From: Baffinella frigidus
Taxonomy: Eukaryota; Cryptophyceae; Cryptomonadales; Baffinellaceae
Length of the DNA stretch: 14,255 nucleotides
Reading direction: 5' to 3'
Assembly: GCA_026770585.1 (NCBI GenBank)
Contig: MU647132.1
Coordinates: forward strand, 142,455 to 156,709
The notes beneath the pieces are model-generated. The model was not told the DNA's origin, made no database searches, and was given only the letters and a program-made list of their open reading frames with translations. The first letter of the stretch is position 1; the number at the start of each line of letters is the position of its first letter. A program made the translations under genes and the position numbers. Below, piece after piece: positions 11,605 through 13,780 of this stretch.

Positions 11605-11914
11605 GTTACGAAAGAGGCGGCGCCCAAGGCTGGTACACGAGATCTCTGGGGATACTATCCCGTGTAGGATGACCGGAGTGACTTTACACAGCCACTCCCG
11701 TCATCCTACACGGGGTAGTATCCCTAGAAGATCGTTCGTATACGCATCCCGTGCCGCAATCCTGGTTTAGGTTGTAGGGTTTAGGGTTTAGGGTGCACAG
11801 TTTAGAGTTCGCCCGCCCGAGGTTGGTTTACGAGTGCATTCGCATACGCGTCCCTGGCCTCGAGAGAGAGAGAGCGAGTTAGTTAGTTCGTTGGAGAGAG
11901 AGAGAGAGAGAGAG

Positions 11915-11968
<54 letters not shown>

Positions 11969-13780
11969 GGAGGTATTCTCCGGTTCAGGGTTCCGGATTC
12001 AGGGTTCAGGGCAGGGTTTAGGCTTCAGGTTTCAGGTTTTAGATTTTAGGTTTTAGGTAGATGTTTTTAGGTCTTAGGTTTTAGGTTTACCTGAACGTGT
12101 TCTCCCCCCCCGCCGTTCCGATCGTCAGCCCCGCGCCGATGGCTCGCGTCGCGGCGCCTGGTTTAGGGTTTGGGGATTGGGGATTGGGGATTGGGGATTT
12201 GGGTTTTGGGTTTTGGGTTTGGGATTTTGGGTTTTGGGTTTTGGGTTTGGGGTTCAGGGTTCAGGGTTCAGGGTTCAGGGTTTGGGGTTTGGGGTTAAGT
12301 TTCAAGTTTTAGGGTTTAGGTGTTAGGGTTTCGGGTTTCGGGTTTCGGGTTTAGGGTTTGACCGAGGGCGCCAGGGAGCACGGTGAGAGAGAAGGGCGAT
12401 CCAGAAATAGCGCCTCCGGGTCCCCCGACTGTCTTGTTACCCACGGCGACTGTCTTATCAGCAGTCACGTCCATTGTGTACACGCCCGCGCGGGTCACGA
12501 GGTACGAGATGGTGTACGTCCCGTCGGTCGCGTCCACGGATTGGAACGCGATACCGGACGTGATGGGGGACGTGACGGCCCCCGTGACGGACGTGGAGTG
12601 TGTCAGCGTCGCTTTGAAGGACGCCCCGCCGGACGAGTAGAGGACCCCGAAGGAGTCTACGGCGTCCACCTGGTTTAGGTCCAGGGTTTAGGGTTGCGGA
12701 TGTAGTGGTGTGGATCCAGAGTTGAAGGTTGAGGATGTAGAGCCCTCGACCTAAACCCTTTCTCAGGGCTTAGGGGTTAGTTTTTAGGGGTTCAAGTTTA
12801 CCACGAACGAACCGACGCCCCCAGCTGTCGCGATGCTCACGGCCGCGCCCTCCGCGAACGAGAGGTTCGCAAACAGGACCGCGGAAGGGTTGTTGACCAG
12901 GAAGAACGGCACCGCGAACGGGCTACGCGGAACGCCGACCCCTAGGGGTTAGGGTTTCGGGGTTAGGGTTTAGAGTTTAGGGGTTGAGAGTAGGGGTGAG
13001 GTTTTAGGGATTAGTTTTTTCTGGGGGTTCGGGGTTTAGGGTTTAGGGTTTAGAGTTTAGGGTTTAGGGTTTAGGGTTTAGGGTTTAGGGTCTAGGGTTT
13101 AGGGTTTAGGGTTTAGGGTTTAGGGTTTAAGGTTCAGGGGTTGGGTGAAGGGTTAGGGGTTTACCGTCGACGGAGACGACCACCGCGATCGTGCCTGCGG
13201 TGGCGCGGGTGTACGCTGCGATAGCGGTTGCCTGTCGAAGGCGTTTGGAGGGTAGGGTTTAGGGTGGAGGGTTTGAAATAATCGAGCTGGTGTTAGGGGT
13301 TAGGGGTTAGGGTTTAAGGGTTATGGTTTATGGTTTAGGGTTCTGGGTTCGGATTTTGGGGTTTAGGGTTTAGGGTTCAGGGTTTAGGGTTTAGGGTTTA
13401 GGGTTCAGGGTTTAGGGTTTAGGGTTTAGGGTTCTGAGTTTAGGGTTTAGGGTTAGCCTCGGTGCCGCTCTGCCACGTGTCGACGATGGTCGATCCCGCG
13501 ACTGACACCAGCACGGATGACGTCACCTGGTGTAGGGTTTAGGTTTGGGGTTTGGGGGTGAGGGTCAGGGGGTTAGGGTTTGGAGGCCAAAGTAGGGTTT
13601 ATGGTTTGGGGTTTAGATCTTAGGGTCTAGGGTCTAGGGTTTACAGCTAAGTTTGTGGGGTTCAGTGTTCAGTGTTTAGTGTTTGGGGGTGAGGTTTTGG
13701 GGTGAGGGTTTGGTGGCACCGTGGAGGGATTCAGAAAGTTCCCGTACGCGTCCCGCACCGCCACACGCACCACCATCGAC
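157..13780 (-). CDS. Multi-exon filamin/ABP280-repeat protein gene (29 exons seen, 5' end outside window)
   Basis: Seen: 29 exons on the minus strand, each between an AG acceptor and a GT (once GC) donor, join in one open frame with compatible phase at every junction. They give 838 residues. The product is about eight Ig-like repeats of filamin/ABP280 type. Markers include ARDAYGN-like motifs (RDAYGN, ARDVYAN, ARDRYDN, ARDRFEN, RDEYGN, TRDRFGN), DGTYTISY-like strands, and SPFAV, GSPFSLTV, GSPFSLK and SPFAISV ends. Known: such repeats form rigid rods or bind partners, and in algae and plants they occur in cytoskeletal or surface/gamete proteins such as GEX2. Inference: a structural or adhesion protein. 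No CH domain, signal peptide or membrane helix is seen, so its location in the cell is open. The start lies beyond 14255. The last exon meets a TAA at 157-159, which may be the real end or a sign that its donor was missed. Exons total about 2.5 kb of the 13.6-kb span. Confidence 0.85.
271..606 (-). other. Intron 28
   Basis: 336 bases between exons 28 and 29. Next to exon 29 lie three TTTAGGG units. The rest is mostly non-repetitive, with two relics of the 31-bp repeat. An acceptor-like ATACAG|GTT at 527 is followed by VLALPRVVASSSVLTS and then a stop, perhaps a decayed copy of the exon 29 start (VLDLEAVAAKTS). Confidence 0.55.
607..664 (-). CDS. Exon 28: strands C-D of repeat R8
   Basis: Residues 783-801, VGVDFSTPFAFQLRDSLRQ, fitting the GxxFxVxLxD segment. 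The acceptor is CCAAACCAG|G and the donor CGCCAG|GTCACT. It is in phase with exons 27 and 29. The plus strand over the same bases is also open but shows no family motif. Confidence 0.73.
888..934 (-). CDS. Exon 27: strands A-B of repeat R8
   Basis: Residues 767-781 plus a split Arg, NAATFALQTRDRFGN. It completes ATAGNAATFALQTRDRFGN with exon 26, a full strand A-B signature. The acceptor GAACACCAG|A is not followed by G. The donor AACAG|GTCGTC has C at +3. Confidence 0.83.
935..1274 (-). repeat. Intron 26, TTTCGGG/TTTGGGG satellite
   Basis: 340 bases of degenerate 7-8 base G-rich units on the plus strand (TTTCGGG, TTTGGGG, TTCGGG, with GGTTTCGTGTCAGGGTTT twice). No exon-edge copy was recognised. 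Plus-strand open frames here (GFRVSGFGFRV-type) are satellite translations. Confidence 0.75.
1275..1395 (-). CDS. Exon 26: end of repeat R7 and start of R8
   Basis: Residues 727-766. LDGGGVLTGGVVAFELEP closes R7, with VAFELEP in place of SPFxxxV. FSAEGVFAGVGDALSLATAG leads into R8, and resembles FAEGAAVSIATAGG of exon 4. The acceptor is CTAATGCAG|G and the donor GCTGGG|GTACGCC. Confidence 0.82.
1587..1708 (-). CDS. Exon 25: strands C-G of repeat R7
   Basis: Residues 686-725 plus a split Arg. It begins VSGALTVNGGVIRMGLA and ends RSGEYTVDI, and DGAFQLSAAGTRSGEYTVDI matches the DGTYTVSYTPTxxGxYTxxV segment. The acceptor is ACACACCAG|GTC and the donor ATTCG|GTACACCC. Four truncated copies of the 5' part lie upstream up to 2067. 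Only this one has the complete 3' half. Confidence 0.87.
1709..2437 (-). repeat. Intron 24 with four truncated copies of the exon 25 start
   Basis: Exon-edge copies end at 1816, 1866, 1981 and 2067. Each begins at an AG acceptor followed by GTSGSYGGGGTACT-like bases, read as V(A/S)GVL. Two copies extend through NGGAIPMG and RRSDGASQL, then turn into CACACCACACACCAG, the next acceptor. Beyond about 2210 are a 27-28-base repeat (GATCATTAGGGTGTATG) and a run of about nine TTTAGTG units (2335-2400). Confidence 0.8.
2438..2648 (-). CDS. Exon 24: end of repeat R6 and start of R7
   Basis: Residues 616-685. WKGSRVAASPFAISVLA closes R6, a longer linker with two Cys follows (LYPCRFSFGICG), then LLARVVLRDEYGN opens R7. 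The acceptor is CCTCAAAG|G and the donor TCG|GTAACCCC. It is 211 bases, one base then 70 codons. Three shorter copies of its 5' edge lie upstream in intron 23. This one is the only full-length copy. Confidence 0.9.
2833..2959. mobile_element. 127-bp foldback (MITE-like) element
   Basis: Perfect 30-base terminal inverted repeats begin ATCCGGGAACAAGTATTTTT at 2833 and end at 2959. An inner inverted pair GAAAGTTACTACACA (2870-2884) and TGTGTAGTAACTTTC (2906-2920) makes it nearly palindromic. No coding capacity and no clear target duplication beyond a possible AT/TA. AT-rich next to its neighbours. It lies inside intron 23 between exon-edge copies. Confidence 0.82.
3498..3820 (-). repeat. Ladder of six donor-bearing copies of the exon 23 end
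   Basis: CTCGACGTCAA|GTAAGCC-like units start at 3498, 3530, 3590, 3664, 3731 and 3804, at steps of 32 to 74 bases. Each keeps 14-17 bases of exon 23 (LDV plus a split codon). Most keep a good donor: GTAAGCC, GTAACC or GTAAACC. The real exon 23 donor at 3905-3906 is GTGAGCC. Confidence 0.85.
3907..3983 (-). CDS. Exon 23: strands F-G of repeat R6
   Basis: Residues 590-614 plus a split Lys. It reads VVDYKNGTYSVGFTITRSG then AFTLDV, a direct match to DNGDGTYxVxYTxTxxGxYxLxV. The acceptor is CCACCTCAG|GTT and the donor GTCAA|GTGAGCC. Its 3' edge with the donor is repeated six times downstream and its 5' edge twice upstream, one copy with an in-frame stop. Confidence 0.9.
3984..4477 (-). repeat. 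Intron 22 with two decayed copies of the exon 23 start
   Basis: A copy at about 4119-4155 reads VE*KNGAYAVDF with a stop. A copy at about 4271-4302 reads VDYKNGTYAVDFT but has lost its AG. The remainder is TTTAGGG/TTTGGGG-like satellite. GTACCAC at 4037 and GTGGTAC at 4087 can pair. Confidence 0.75.
4478..4526 (-). CDS. Exon 22: 49-base exon, strand D of repeat R6
   Basis: Residues 574-589, SMMLDGDLTREEYAPQ. No specific motif, but it bridges exons 21 and 23 in phase (one base in, phase 0 out) at the VxLxG position of the repeat. The acceptor is CTGACCCAG|A, not followed by G, and the donor CACAG|GTCAAACC. Confidence 0.75.
4527..4902 (-). repeat. Intron 21 with exon 21 end copy and TTGAGGG array
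   Basis: 4688-4721 repeats the last 34 bases of exon 21 and its donor (TTCAC|GTAACCCC) with one or two changes. 4763-4865 is a TTGAGGG-type array of about 14 units with few errors. The rest is mixed TTTAGGG satellite. Confidence 0.85.
4903..4968 (-). CDS. Exon 21: strands B-C of repeat R6
   Basis: Residues 552-572 plus a split Thr. It reads YTLVARDRFENYMDSGWLVF, where ARDRFEN is the ARDAFGN signature. The acceptor is CTAAACCAG|G and the donor TTCAC|GTAACCC. The last 34 bases plus the donor are repeated almost exactly at 4688-4721. Confidence 0.88.
4969..5276 (-). repeat. Intron 20
   Basis: Mostly degenerate TTCAGGG/TGTAGGG units. A non-repetitive island at 5095-5165 reads VEMAPNVYEPYDVK on the minus strand and ends in GTCAAACC like exon 22. 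It has no convincing acceptor and exons 20 and 21 join in phase without it, so it is left as a possible relic. Confidence 0.6.
5277..5353 (-). CDS. Exon 20: linker and strand A of repeat R6
   Basis: Residues 526-550 plus a split Arg. It begins VRTADIDVQKSFLTG and ends NSVALAGIRG, the linker plus AGxxAxF opening. The acceptor is GGATCCAG|GTG and the donor GGGCG|GTAACC. In frame it continues SPFSLK from exon 19 into GRYTLVARDRFEN of exon 21. Confidence 0.83.
5354..5863 (-). repeat. Intron 19 with exon 19 end copy, 14-bp array and strand switch
   Basis: 5373-5430 holds four units of GATTTCGGGTATCA. 5487-5540 has ATCTTGCGGGTCA twice and a GGGTCAATTCTGACCC hairpin. 5585-5628 is a TTCAGGG array. 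5707-5735 is a copy of the exon 19 end (CGSPFSLT with donor). 5738-5795 switches to C-rich TACACCC units on the plus strand, opposite to the other introns. Confidence 0.8.
5864..5911 (-). CDS. Exon 19: closing strand of repeat R5
   Basis: Residues 510-525, VTTGRVNIFGSPFSLK, a clear IxGSPFxLxV close. It has sixteen whole codons. The acceptor is CGAAACCAG|GTC and the donor AAG|GTCCGT. Using the GTACAC four bases on would break phase with exon 20. A copy of the end (CGSPFSLT with donor ACG|GTCCTT) lies at 5707-5735 in the same relative place, which supports this donor. Confidence 0.87.
5912..6268 (-). repeat. Intron 18 with exon 18 end copy
   Basis: Next to exon 19 are TTTAGTG/TTTCGGG units. 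6148-6194 is a copy of the exon 18 end with donor CACG|GTCTGAATC, containing its own 20-base internal duplication (CGACGGACTTTG / CGAAGGACTTTG). The acceptor side is telomere-like. Confidence 0.75.
6269..6328 (-). CDS. Exon 18: strands F-G of repeat R5
   Basis: Residues 490-509, ASGAYACSYYTTKSVVASLT, matching the DGTYTVSYTPTxAGxYxLxV segment. Acceptor GAAACAG|GCC keeps phase with exon 17. A second AG seven bases further (CCTCAG|GGG) would shift the frame. The donor is CTCACG|GTCTGC. A damaged copy of its 3' end follows at 6148-6194. Confidence 0.82.
6555..6612 (-). CDS. Exon 17: middle of repeat R5
   Basis: Residues 471-489, ACIDSLLPLDPARPSAAPQ. There is no strong family motif. It is called because its acceptor (AACCACAG|G), donor (CTCAG|GTTCAT) and phase fit between exons 16 and 18. 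Another frame (ending SAVSCTSG) is open too, and would fit if exon 18 used its inner acceptor, but then exon 16 would be out of phase. The present choice is the only one phased on both sides. Confidence 0.62.
6613..7349 (-). repeat. Intron 16 with 92-bp array of exon 16 ends
   Basis: Donor-bearing copies of the exon 16 end (CAACTCCCACGTCCGCGG|GT) start at 6894, 6987, 7080, 7169 and 7263, leading to the real one at 7350. Steps are 87-94 bases. The copy at 7263 has GC in place of GT, and the 7080 copy is short. A TTATAGTTCGGCACC block recurs at about 6829 and 7108. 6645-6743 is a run of about 14 TTTTGTG units. Confidence 0.85.
6645..6743. repeat. TTTTGTG satellite, about 14 units
   Basis: Near-perfect 7-base repeat, the most uniform in the window, just upstream (in transcript sense) of the exon 17 acceptor region. 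On the transcript it reads CACAAAA. Its plus-strand translation (VLCFVFC) is not a protein. Confidence 0.93.
7350..7384 (-). CDS. Exon 16: 35-base exon, strand C-D of repeat R5
   Basis: Residues 459-469, VNLDGRNSHVR plus a split Gly. It completes FTFTVNLDG, matching the DxFxVxLxG segment. The acceptor is GGAACCAG|GTC and the donor CGCGG|GTAACC. Its 3' half with the donor is repeated five more times at about 92-bp steps down to 6894. Confidence 0.77.
7455..7535. repeat. TTTTGGG array in intron 15
   Basis: About ten TTTTGGG units directly next to the exon 15 donor (GTCTACACCCAAAACCC in the transcript). The intron is only 158 bases and is almost wholly satellite. Confidence 0.88.
7543..7582 (-). 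CDS. Exon 15: 40-base exon, strand C of repeat R5
   Basis: Residues 446-458, YDNQLSVGGFTFT. With the split Arg it completes ARDRYDNQ across the junction with exon 14. The acceptor is CTCAAACAG|G and the donor TTCACG|GTCTAC. An altered copy (NDNALFIGSK) with its own acceptor lies at 7664-7694. Confidence 0.8.
7583..8306 (-). repeat. Intron 14 with copies of exons 14 and 15
   Basis: Three copies of the 3' two-thirds of exon 14 lie at about 7797-7850 (GVIEASAGELSLTLT), 7917-7990 (GVIEATAGGLATFTVKARD) and 8152-8220 (FIEATAGELAKFTVKARD). The last two keep donors (CTG|GTACAA, ATAG|GTGCAC). Between them is a shared spacer with AGTTGACGATGCTG. A copy of the exon 15 start with acceptor ends at 7694. 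A 14-C run lies near 7840-7855. Confidence 0.85.
8307..8413 (-). CDS. Exon 14: linker and strands A-B of repeat R5
   Basis: Residues 410-444 plus a split Arg. VVPGKAWAVSS is the linker, then GVIEATAGELATFTVKARD opens the repeat. The acceptor is CCTACACCAG|GTC and the donor GATAG|GTACAG. Three more copies of its 3' two-thirds lie downstream in intron 14, some with intact donors. This one is chosen because only it has the linker and acceptor in phase with exon 13. Confidence 0.9.
8628..8678 (-). CDS. Exon 13: closing strand of repeat R4
   Basis: Residues 393-409, KLVLDYKGANVSVVAVD, which follows GTYTPTAAGVQ in frame and ends the repeat where xIxGSPFxVxV would be, although the SPF triplet itself is missing. 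The acceptor ACGCAG|AAG is one of three that are not followed by G. The donor is GAT|GTAAAACC. An alternative acceptor three bases further (GAAG|CTC) would drop one Lys. Confidence 0.78.
8939..9058 (-). CDS. Exon 12: strands C-F of repeat R4
   Basis: Residues 353-392. It begins AKLLSAALTASITNNP and ends NVILGTYTPTAAGVQ. GTYTPTAAG is the DGTYxxxYTPTxAGxY segment. It has 40 whole codons. The acceptor is CACCCCAG|GCG and the donor GTGCAG|GTCCGT, with C at +3. Confidence 0.88.
9059..9397 (-). repeat. Intron 11, TTTGGTG and TTGAGGG arrays
   Basis: About 9120-9230 holds TTTGGTG then GTGTTTGG units. About 9255-9345 holds about 12 TTGAGGG units, very regular. No exon-edge copies. Confidence 0.88.
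9398..9478 (-). CDS. Exon 11: strands A-B of repeat R4
   Basis: Residues 326-352, beginning VQSSSLTLAVAGELSAF and ending LKDAYGQ, a clear AGxxATFTVxARDAYGN match. It has 27 whole codons. The acceptor is AACGTAG|GTG and the donor CAG|GTGAAGCCC. The minus-strand frame also runs on into a TTGAGGG-type satellite, which is intron. Confidence 0.88.
9479..9777 (-). repeat. Intron 10, TGTAGGG array
   Basis: Satellite throughout, with about eight TGTAGGG units at 9657-9712. No exon-edge copy and no unique sequence noticed. Confidence 0.85.
9778..9813 (-). CDS. Exon 10: 36-base linker exon between R3 and R4
   Basis: Residues 314-325, VAPGVASPRETR, the VxPGxAxxxxS linker that follows each closing strand. 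It has twelve whole codons, phase 0 at both ends. The acceptor is CCAAACCAG|GTT and the donor AGG|GTGAAACCC. It is too short to stand alone, but it fits exactly between exons 9 and 11. Confidence 0.8.
9814..10290 (-). repeat. Intron 9 with two copies of the exon 9 end
   Basis: 10134-10170 reads GLLEGSPTSMQ with donor CAG|GTATGT. 10018-10047 reads CEGKPTSIQ with donor CAG|GTCCGC. The sequence between 10171 and 10290 is unique and non-satellite, with no exon. Short plus-strand open frames across 10077-10390 have no family motif. Confidence 0.8.
10291..10360 (-). CDS. Exon 9: closing strand of repeat R3
   Basis: Residues 291-313, VYSISVRYASTG then VLLTGSPTNMQ. It matches the GxYxxxVxY..GxxIxGSPFxxxV close of a filamin repeat, with Thr where Phe is usual. 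The acceptor is CTCAACCAG|G and the donor ATGCAG|GTCCGT. Two further copies of its GSPTxMQ end with donors lie downstream in the next intron (10134-10170 and 10018-10047). Confidence 0.87.
10361..10848 (-). repeat. Intron 8 with exon 8 end copy and CTGT/CT microsatellite
   Basis: 10735-10775 repeats the exon 8 end (QADGIYFVTRT with donor CTGG|GTACCC). 10682-10725 is (TGTC)n then (TC)n. 10520-10680 is unique, AT-richer sequence with a small AGTAAT...ATTACT inverted pair and CCAACT...AGTTGG further apart, perhaps an old insertion. The rest is telomere-like. Confidence 0.75.
10849..10916 (-). CDS. Exon 8: strands E-F of repeat R3
   Basis: Residues 268-289 plus a split Gly. It reads VGVSIKDQADGTHVPVYFVTRT, matching DxxDGTYxVxYxxTxxG. 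The acceptor is CTCAAACCAG|GTG and the donor ACCGG|GTAAACCCC. A second copy of its 3' end with a donor lies in the following intron at 10735-10775. Confidence 0.87.
10917..11306 (-). repeat. Intron 7, TTCAGTTAGGG array
   Basis: About 11104-11300 consists of degenerate 11-12-base units (GGGTTCAGTTAG), longer than the usual 7-base unit. 10982-11060 holds TGTGGGG/TGCAGGG units. No exon-edge copy. Confidence 0.75.
11307..11397 (-). CDS. Exon 7: strands B-D of repeat R3
   Basis: Residues 238-267, beginning ISARDVYANDLVYQPG and ending VSISGPAE. ARDVYAN is the ARDAYGN signature and SISGPAE matches the VxLxGPxxV segment. The acceptor is GCGTGCAG|G and the donor GAG|GTGCGAAAACCC. Two damaged copies of its 5' part lie just upstream in intron 6 (11610-11761 and 11806-11861). 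This copy is chosen because it is the only one whose 3' end leads in phase into exon 8. Confidence 0.85.
11610..11761 (-). pseudogene. Duplicate exon 7 copy split by a foldback insertion
   Basis: Acceptor CTAAACCAG|G, then AARDAYTND, then the 85-bp element, then LVYQP and a donor TTTC|GTAACC. Without the insert and one GATC it would be a 63-base exon. Its outgoing phase differs from exon 7, so it could not replace exon 7 without a matching partner. I infer it is not used. Confidence 0.75.
11645..11729. mobile_element. 85-bp foldback (MITE-like) element with GATC target duplication
   Basis: GATC at 11641-11644 and 11730-11733 flanks a sequence with about 26-base inverted ends (GGATACTATCCCGTGTAGGA and its near reverse complement) and an inner GGAGTG/CACTCC pair. 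It is non-coding. The empty site is predicted by the intact exon 7, which reads ANDLVYQ across the same point. Confidence 0.83.
12091..12157 (-). CDS. Exon 6: linker and strand A of repeat R3
   Basis: Residues 216-236, ending in a split Arg. It contains GAGLTIGTAGGENTF, the GxGLxxxxAGxxATF opening of a filamin repeat. The acceptor is CTAAACCAG|GC and the donor TTCAG|GTAAACC. After exon 5 it reads TVLPGALGAATRAIGAGL across the junction, a typical linker. A run of eight G on the minus strand encodes part of the AGGEN turn and could be error-prone. Confidence 0.85.
12363..12669 (-). CDS. Exon 5: nearly complete filamin repeat R2
   Basis: Residues 113-214, the largest exon and the clearest family marker. 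It begins VDAVDSFGV (the VxARDAFGN position), then has DATDGTYTISYLVTRAGVY and ends AISGSPFSLTVLPG. The acceptor is CTAAACCAG|GTG and the donor CCTCG|GTCAAACCC. At 307 bases it is phase 0 in and phase 1 out, the split Gly being completed by exon 6. It holds no intron, unlike the other repeats, which are cut into 3-6 exons. Confidence 0.93.
12802..12941 (-). CDS. Exon 4: end of repeat R1 and start of R2
   Basis: Residues 67-112. RSPFAV closes repeat R1, a linker follows, then GAAVSIATAGGVGSFV opens repeat R2 (the AGxxATF segment). The acceptor is CCCCTAG|GG and the donor GTG|GTAAACTTG. It is 140 bases, two bases then 46 codons. An exon spanning a repeat boundary shows that intron positions do not follow domain borders. 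Confidence 0.88.
13025..13135. repeat. TTTAGGG array in intron 3
   Basis: About 14 TTTAGGG units, nearly perfect and identical to the plant/algal telomere unit. Similar arrays lie at 8745-8930 (intron 12) and 13355-13450 (intron 2). All have the G-rich strand on plus. Confidence 0.93.
13165..13231 (-). CDS. Exon 3: strands F-G of filamin repeat R1
   Basis: Residues 44-65 plus the first base of Gly66. It reads AAYTRATAGTIAVVVSVD, matching the YTPTxAGTYTLxVxxxG segment. The acceptor is TTCGACAG|GCA and the donor GACG|GTAAACCCC, whose intron side is itself telomere-like. It enters in phase 0 and leaves with one base that completes GGG with exon 4. Confidence 0.85.
13458..13526 (-). CDS. Exon 2: middle of filamin repeat R1, GC donor
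   Basis: Residues 21-43, beginning VTSSVLVSVAG and ending WQSGTE. The acceptor is CCTACACCAG|GTG. No GT lies at the 3' edge: the only junction that keeps phase with exon 3 is GAG|GCTAACC, a GC-AG intron. Both ends are phase 0. Joined to exon 3, the chain reads GTEATAIAAYTRATAG, the DGTYTVSYTPTxAG strand of a filamin repeat. Confidence 0.8.
13720..13780 (-). CDS. Exon 1 of those seen: start of filamin repeat R1
   Basis: Residues 1-20 of the visible chain, SMVVRVAVRDAYGNFLNPST. The RDAYGN motif is the strand-B signature of these repeats, so an earlier exon should hold the preceding linker and strand A. The acceptor is CTCAG|G and the donor ACG|GTGCCA. The exon enters with one base of a split codon and leaves in phase 0. 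The upstream exon lies outside the window. Confidence 0.85.

Larger units (their letters stand above)
11398..12090 (-). repeat. Intron 6 with exon 7 copies and two AG arrays
   Basis: 11500-11600 and 11863-11967 are (AG)n microsatellites, polypyrimidine in the transcript. 11610-11761 is an exon 7 copy split by a foldback insertion. 11806-11861 is another copy (ARDAYANALVNQP) whose acceptor has been replaced by the (CT)n tract. RERERE-type plus frames here are artefacts. Confidence 0.85.

Noticed and set aside
11439-12049. RERERERE-type charged proteins on plus
   Set aside because: Translation of (AG)n microsatellites inside intron 6.
12358-12678. Plus-strand frames opposite exon 5
   Set aside because: Shadows of the GC-rich exon 5, whose minus frame is a clear filamin repeat.
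13025-13455. Chromosome-end telomere
   Set aside because: TTTAGGG runs are short, interrupted, and lie between exons that join in phase, so they are internal.
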